Origin: a bacterium
Lineage (GTDB): Bacteria; Chloroflexota; Dormibacteria; Aeolococcales; Bog-877
Assembly: GCA_021785655.1 (NCBI GenBank)
Contig: JAJYET010000003.1
Span: forward strand, 1 to 34,936
DNA: 34,936 bases
Reading direction: 5' to 3'
Shown: positions 31,897 through 34,936 of the stretch, piece after piece
How positions within the stretch are numbered: position 1 is the first letter of the stretch
Layout: the number at the start of each line of letters is the position of its first letter
The notes under the pieces: generated by a model
Seen by the model: the letters and a program-made list of their open reading frames with translations, nothing else
What the model was told of the DNA's origin: nothing
Databases searched by the model: none
Made by a program: the position numbers and the translations under genes

Positions 31897-32424
31897 TTAA
31901 CTAGGGCTACGCAACCGGGGCGCCATCACCCGCGTGTCGAGGGTGATCCACACGTCCGGGGGGACCTCGGGCTTGCCGGGGACCGGCCTTCGTACCTCGC
32001 TCCAGCGTTCCCCGGCCACCAGCGGCGCAACTCCGCGCCAGAAGCGGGCAGCCCCAGGGTTCTCCTCTTGGAAGGCGATCTCCCACCGGCCCGGGTGCCG
32101 GCTGAGGAGCTGAAGCGCTACCCAGCGTCCGATACCCCCCCGGCGCACGCCTCGGACCACGAAGAATTCGCCCATTCCTTTGGTGCCTTGCCCCAATCCG
32201 GTGACCATGGCAAACCCCACCGGCCGGGCGTCGAGGTAAACCAGGTAGGCTCGTCGGTCCGTTTCATCGAAATATGGAGTGAGTCGCCGCCGGGAGAAGT
32301 CCCCCTGCTCGTCGGGTGTTGAACCGCGGAACTCCGACAGGTCGTGTAGGTAAAGCTGCCACAGCCGCTCAAGCACGGGCCGAAGCCGAGTTGTCAGAGG
32401 GCGCAGAGAGGGCAGCGGTTCCAC
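31897..32424 (-). CDS. GNAT family N-acetyltransferase
   Basis: The 175-residue protein follows the GNAT plan: an N-terminal helix pair (LERLWQLYLHDLSEF), strands RRAYLVYLDARPVGFAMV, the central GEFFVVRGVRRGGIGRWVALQLL with the acetyl-CoA-binding R/Q-x-x-G-x-G/A pattern (RRGGIG), and IAFQEENPGAARFWRG near 116-131, where an N and an aromatic residue are usual. The acceptor is unknown; relatives are annotated simply as acetyltransferases. The start is a GTG at 32424 without a clear ribosome-binding site. It is divergent from the LysM gene; the two share a 112-base promoter region. Confidence 0.8.
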   Translation of the reverse strand: MEPLPSLRPLTTRLRPVLERLWQLYLHDLSEFRGSTPDEQGDFSRRRLTPYFDETDRRAYLVYLDARPVGFAMVTGLGQGTKGMGEFFVVRGVRRGGIGRWVALQLLSRHPGRWEIAFQEENPGAARFWRGVAPLVAGERWSEVRRPVPGKPEVPPDVWITLDTRVMAPRLRSPS

Positions 32425-32499
32425 TTCGTCATCTTGGCAGGTGGTGGCGGCACCCTGGCGCCCGGGTCAAACCGACCCACTACCCGAAACCGATTTGGG

Positions 32500-32528
32500 T
32501 TGCAATCCGCACATCTGTTCTGTATACT
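32500..32528 (+). promoter_or_regulatory. promoter of the LysM (YneA-like) gene
   Basis: TTGCAA (32500-32505), a 17-base spacer and TATACT (32523-32528) form a strong promoter with the same -35 hexamer and spacing as the lexA promoter. The -10 ends 8 bases before the ATG at 32537, so the transcript would be leaderless or carry only one or two leader bases. No ribosome-binding site is present. Confidence 0.7.
32509..32522. promoter_or_regulatory. LexA-like box A upstream of the LysM gene
   Basis: GCACATCTGTTCTG has GCAC-N4-GTTC, 7 of 8 core bases of GAAC-N4-GTTC, and lies in the spacer between -35 and -10. Its ACATCTGT half pairs with ACAGATGT of box B as an 8-14-8 inverted repeat (32511-32540). 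Confidence 0.5.
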
Positions 32529-32529
32529 C

Positions 32530-32543
32530 CGTACAGATGTTCC
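32530..32543. promoter_or_regulatory. LexA-like box B over the LysM gene start
   Basis: CGTACAGATGTTCC matches CGAAC-N4-GTTCG at 8 of 10 defined bases and has 7 of 8 core bases. It covers the transcription start and contains the ATG start codon. Its centre is 21 bp, two helical turns, from that of box A, which would suit cooperative binding. CAGATGTT is shared with lexA box 2. Confidence 0.55.
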
Positions 32544-32857
32544 CCGAGCAAGCGCGGCGATCGTCCCGGGGCCAGGAGCAGAGCTGGCAGACCCAGCGGC
32601 GGCGCGTGGTGCGAGCCCTGGTCGTAGCCGGTGCGATCGGAGTGGGTATGACGCAGATAGCGTTGGGCACCACGAGGCCCACCTACTCGGTCGTCACGGT
32701 GAGGCCGGGGCAGAGTCTCTGGGTGATAGTGGCCAGCCACTACCCGCAGTCCGATCCCCGCCAGCTCATACCGTTGGTCCAGGCCGCCAATCACCTGAGG
32801 TCGGCGGTCATCTATCCGGGCGAGGCGCTACGGCTGCCTTCGCTGCCGGCGTCATAG
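32537..32857 (+). CDS. small transmembrane LysM protein, candidate SOS cell-division inhibitor (YneA/DivS type)
   Basis: The 106-residue protein has a basic cytoplasmic N-terminus (1-23), one transmembrane helix (about 24-44) and a single LysM domain outside the membrane (about 50-102, with YSVVTVRPGQSLW, LIPLVQAANHL and VIYPGEALRLP). It has no hydrolase domain. Size, topology and domain match Bacillus YneA (about 105 residues), the LexA-controlled protein that halts septation after DNA damage. The promoter carries two LexA-like boxes, supporting SOS control. The ATG at 32537 has no ribosome-binding site and fits leaderless expression. The last 46 bases overlap the convergent gene. The function is inference; a general LysM cell-wall protein is the alternative. 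Confidence 0.75.
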   Translation: MFPEQARRSSRGQEQSWQTQRRRVVRALVVAGAIGVGMTQIALGTTRPTYSVVTVRPGQSLWVIVASHYPQSDPRQLIPLVQAANHLRSAVIYPGEALRLPSLPAS

Positions 32858-33327
32858 CCCAGAAGCCGATTAGGCATCAGGCGGATCCACCACTCCGCCC
32901 ACCTGAGGTCTCCCAACTTCTTCCCAGCCGCCCTGGCCACTCGGGCGGGCAGCACGGCGCTGGTCACCAACTCCACTGGGCCGCTGGCCAGCACCACGCG
33001 GTGGTGGTCGGACACCGCCTGTCCGATCATCACTGCGGCGCGCGGATTCTTCCTGAGCACCTCCAGGCGCACCGACCCCGGCCCGGTCGGGAGCCAGATC
33101 GTGCCGGGGGGCGCGAGATGGAAGGAGACCGGGATGAGCAGGGGGGAGCCGCTGGCCAGAGTGACGCCCAACACGCAGTGTCGCTGCCCCTCGCAGAAGG
33201 AGAGCAGCTGAGGTGCGGCCATCCGGTTCTTTTCGGGCCAGGCCGCCCGCAGGGTCGCCCCGGCCCGTCTCCAGGAGCGGTCGATGAGATCCTGGAGCGA
33301 CTCCGCGTCCGTCTGCTTCCCCGGCAC
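32812..33327 (-). CDS. pyridoxamine 5'-phosphate oxidase-like flavin-binding protein
   Basis: The 171-residue protein resembles the FMN- or F420-binding split-barrel family: after an N-terminal helix come LSFCEGQRHCVLGVTLASGSPLLIPVSFHL, TIWLPTGPGSVRLEVLRKNPRAAVMIG and HHRVVLASGPVELV, the order of strands and of the R-x-x-x-L-x-x-NPRAAV motif seen in PPOX-like proteins. The specific substrate is unknown and true pyridoxamine oxidase is unlikely, since its substrate motifs are missing. It starts with GTG at 33327 and ends inside the convergent LysM gene, a 46-base tail-to-tail overlap in which both reading frames are used. Confidence 0.7.
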   Translation of the reverse strand: MPGKQTDAESLQDLIDRSWRRAGATLRAAWPEKNRMAAPQLLSFCEGQRHCVLGVTLASGSPLLIPVSFHLAPPGTIWLPTGPGSVRLEVLRKNPRAAVMIGQAVSDHHRVVLASGPVELVTSAVLPARVARAAGKKLGDLRWAEWWIRLMPNRLLGYDAGSEGSRSASPG

Positions 33328-33374
33328 GTCGGCTAATCATGGCAGCCGCCCGGCGCGGCCCCCTGGTCCCTGGA

Positions 33375-33380
33375 TAACCT
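33375..33380 (+). promoter_or_regulatory. -10 box for leaderless serine hydrolase gene
   Basis: TAACCT ends 6 bases before the GTG start at 33387, the same geometry as at yajQ, with no ribosome-binding site between. A -35 is not evident. Confidence 0.4.
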
Positions 33381-33386
33381 AGATGT

Positions 33387-34700
33387 GTGGAGGAGATCCG
33401 CGCCAAGGTCCAGCGCCTCATCCTGGAAGCCCAGCGGCGCCGACGCCTGGTCAGCCTGGTGGCGGTCGTGGCCCATGAGGGCCGCACCTTGGCCGAGGTG
33501 TCGGTGGGCCTGGCAGACGTCGAGCGCGCCCTGCCCGCAGGCCCTGACGTCCAGTATCGGTTGGGGTCGATCACCAAGACGCTCACGGCGGTGGGGATCA
33601 TGCAGCAGGTCCGGGCGGGCCGGCTTTCCCTCACCCAGCCACTGGAAACGGTTTGGCCTGGGGCCCCGCACGGTAGCCTGCGGCTGGATCAGCTGCTCTC
33701 GCATACCTCTGGCTTGCAGCGCGAACCCGTCGGTGAGGTCTGGGAGACCTTGGAGATCCCATCCACCGAGCAGCTCACGGCCAATGCCGCACAGGCGCGC
33801 AAGGTGCTGGAGCCCGGGGTGGGCTGGCACTACTCCAATCTGGGGTTCGCCCTCCTCGGCCAGGCGCTGGCCAGAGTCGCCGGGCGGTCCTGGGGGCAGT
33901 ATGTCCAGGAGTCGATCCTCCGCCCCCTGGGAATGGTCCGCACCACCTGGAGTCCGGAGTCCCCGGCGGCAGTGGGGTACTCGGTCACGCCGTACGAGCA
34001 GCAGGTGCGGGCCGAGCAGCCCGTCGACACCGGGGGCATCGGGCCAGCGGCCCAGCTCTGGAGCACGGCCCAAGACCTCTCGAGGTGGGCGGACTTCCTG
34101 CGGACGGGCGATGACAAGGTCCTCCCCCGCGACCAGCTGGAGGTGATGCGGACCCCCAGGGTGCTGGCCGACCCGGCCACCTGGACCATCGCCTGGGGGC
34201 TGGGGTTGATGCTGCTCAGGCGGGGCGACAACGTCTTCGTCGGGCACACCGGGGGCATGCCGGGGTTCCTCGCCGCGGCTTTCAGCGCGCCCCGCTCCGG
34301 CACCTCGGTCGCCCTCGTCTGCAACACGGGGGCCGGGATCGCCATAGGTCAACTGGCGGCGGATGTGCTGGAGGCCGTGGGGGAGGTGGCCGTGGAGCCC
34401 TGGCGTCCTGGGGGCCCGGCTCCGGAAGGGGTGGACGGTGTTCTCGGCCGCTGGTGGGCCGAGTGGACGGAGTGGGTCTTCTCCTGGTCCGGGGAGGCGC
34501 TCGAGGCGCGCCAGTCGGAAGCCCCCGAAGCCCCACCTTGTCGATTCCGCAGGGTTGGACAGGACCTTTGGGTGTGCGAGCAGGGGAGTGAGCGGGGAGA
34601 GGAGATGCGGGTGGTGCGAGACGCGGACGGGAGGGTGGTGAAGCTCTACTTGGCTACCTATCCGTTCACCAGGGAGCCTCGCGTCTTCGGGCAGAGGTAG
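33387..34700 (+). CDS. serine hydrolase of the beta-lactamase class C/PBP family
   Basis: The 437-residue protein has the three motifs of this superfamily: SxxK at Ser61-Ile-Thr-Lys64, YSN at about 149-151 and HTGG near 286 (in place of KTG). Sequence around them (LRLDQLLSHTSGL, GIGPAAQLWSTAQDLSRWADFL, GHTGGMPGFLAAAFSAP) is typical of the EstB/D-aminopeptidase/LACTB-like branch. There is no signal peptide, so it probably acts in the cytoplasm as an esterase or peptidase and is not a resistance enzyme. A C-terminal domain (about 345-437) resembles the lipocalin-like tails of such hydrolases. It is convergent with glgB. Confidence 0.85.
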   Translation: MEEIRAKVQRLILEAQRRRRLVSLVAVVAHEGRTLAEVSVGLADVERALPAGPDVQYRLGSITKTLTAVGIMQQVRAGRLSLTQPLETVWPGAPHGSLRLDQLLSHTSGLQREPVGEVWETLEIPSTEQLTANAAQARKVLEPGVGWHYSNLGFALLGQALARVAGRSWGQYVQESILRPLGMVRTTWSPESPAAVGYSVTPYEQQVRAEQPVDTGGIGPAAQLWSTAQDLSRWADFLRTGDDKVLPRDQLEVMRTPRVLADPATWTIAWGLGLMLLRRGDNVFVGHTGGMPGFLAAAFSAPRSGTSVALVCNTGAGIAIGQLAADVLEAVGEVAVEPWRPGGPAPEGVDGVLGRWWAEWTEWVFSWSGEALEARQSEAPEAPPCRFRRVGQDLWVCEQGSERGEEMRVVRDADGRVVKLYLATYPFTREPRVFGQR

Positions 34701-34718
34701 CGCAGCCCCCGGGGCCGA

Positions 34719-34936
34719 TCAGTCCGGCTTCGGTTCGGGGGCGAGCCAGACCGCGGCCAGTGGGGGGAGGGTCACCGTCGCCGAGTTGGGGAGGCCGTGC
34801 CAGGGGGTGGGAGTCGACTCCACCACTCCGAGGTTGCCCAAGTCACTGCCCCCGTAGTGGCGGCTGTCAGTGTTTAGCACCTCTCGATATGGGCCCGCCG
34901 CGGGCAGCCCCACCCGGTAGCCGAACCGGGGGACCG
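34719..34936 (-). CDS. glgB: 1,4-alpha-glucan branching enzyme, C-terminal end
   Basis: Only the last 72 codons are inside the window; the gene runs off its right edge. The visible part, FGYRVGLPAAGPYREVLNTD, SRHYGGSDLGNLGVVES and a final LPPLAAVWLAPE, is the C-terminal beta-sandwich of glycogen branching enzyme, which carries the same FxVGVP...REVLNTD...YGGSNxGN pattern. GlgB makes alpha-1,6 branches in glycogen. The catalytic domain is not visible, so activity cannot be checked here. Confidence 0.87.
   Translation of the reverse strand, partial: VPRFGYRVGLPAAGPYREVLNTDSRHYGGSDLGNLGVVESTPTPWHGLPNSATVTLPPLAAVWLAPEPKPD

Noticed and set aside
32537-32857. Peptidoglycan hydrolase
   Set aside because: Only a transmembrane helix and one LysM domain are present; there is no NlpC/P60, CHAP, peptidase or glycosidase domain.
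33387-34700. Antibiotic-resistance class C beta-lactamase
   Set aside because: The motifs are those of the broad esterase/peptidase branch, there is no signal peptide, and HTGG replaces KTG.
1-34936. CRISPR array, insertion sequence or prophage
   Set aside because: No evenly spaced direct repeats, transposase, integrase or phage structural genes were seen on either strand.

Overview
The window looks like a chromosomal segment of a GC-rich, free-living bacterium of the Gram-positive/Terrabacteria type. The gene order tRNA, rpsO, pnp, RNase J, ftsK/spoIIIE, cinA, recA, rny, spoVS, miaB, mutS, mutL, miaA resembles the Bacillus subtilis order. The LexA-type operators (CGAAC-N4-GTTCG), very high GC, frequent GTG/TTG starts and probable leaderless transcripts point instead to Actinobacteriota, Chloroflexota or a neighbouring uncultured phylum such as Dormibacterota. 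The phylum is an inference; no rRNA is present.

Layout. 1-1570: tRNA-Ser(CGA), an alpha/beta hydrolase and tadA on the minus strand, then tRNA-His(GTG) on the plus strand. 1571-14097: a housekeeping block on the plus strand, rpsO, pnp, family 4 uracil-DNA glycosylase, RNase J, D,D-carboxypeptidase, ftsK, yajQ, cinA (pncC-type), recA and rny. 14098-17350: a less GC-rich insert-like pair, a membrane HD-GYP phosphodiesterase and an MFS transporter, lying between rny and spoVS. 17427-25564: spoVS, miaB, then mutS-mutL-miaA-hflX, the last four joined by ATGA/GTGA overlaps. 25575-26213: lexA on the minus strand, convergent with hflX. 26450-31743: a xylose-type ABC importer (binding lipoprotein, ATPase, permease) with a ROK repressor gene and a well-formed promoter/operator. 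31795-34936: a GNAT acetyltransferase, a small LysM membrane protein, a flavin-reductase-like protein, a serine beta-lactamase-family hydrolase and the 3' end of glgB.

The most interesting signal is an SOS circuit read directly from DNA. recA carries a perfect LexA box, lexA carries two box-like sites around its own promoter, and the 106-residue transmembrane-LysM protein at 32537-32857 has a strong promoter with two box-like sites whose centres are 21 bp apart. Architecture, size and operators match the B. subtilis YneA / Corynebacterium DivS class of SOS-induced cell-division inhibitors, so this gene is proposed as the DNA-damage checkpoint of this organism.

Other regulatory structure includes a rpsO leader with mutually exclusive pairings, a hairpin before pnp, a xylF promoter with an operator dyad exactly between -35 and -10 plus a possible 16-codon leader ORF, and three long perfect hairpins without T-tracts at gene ends (15723-15764, 27949-27976, 31795-31836). 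No CRISPR array, insertion sequence, phage gene or replication origin was seen.
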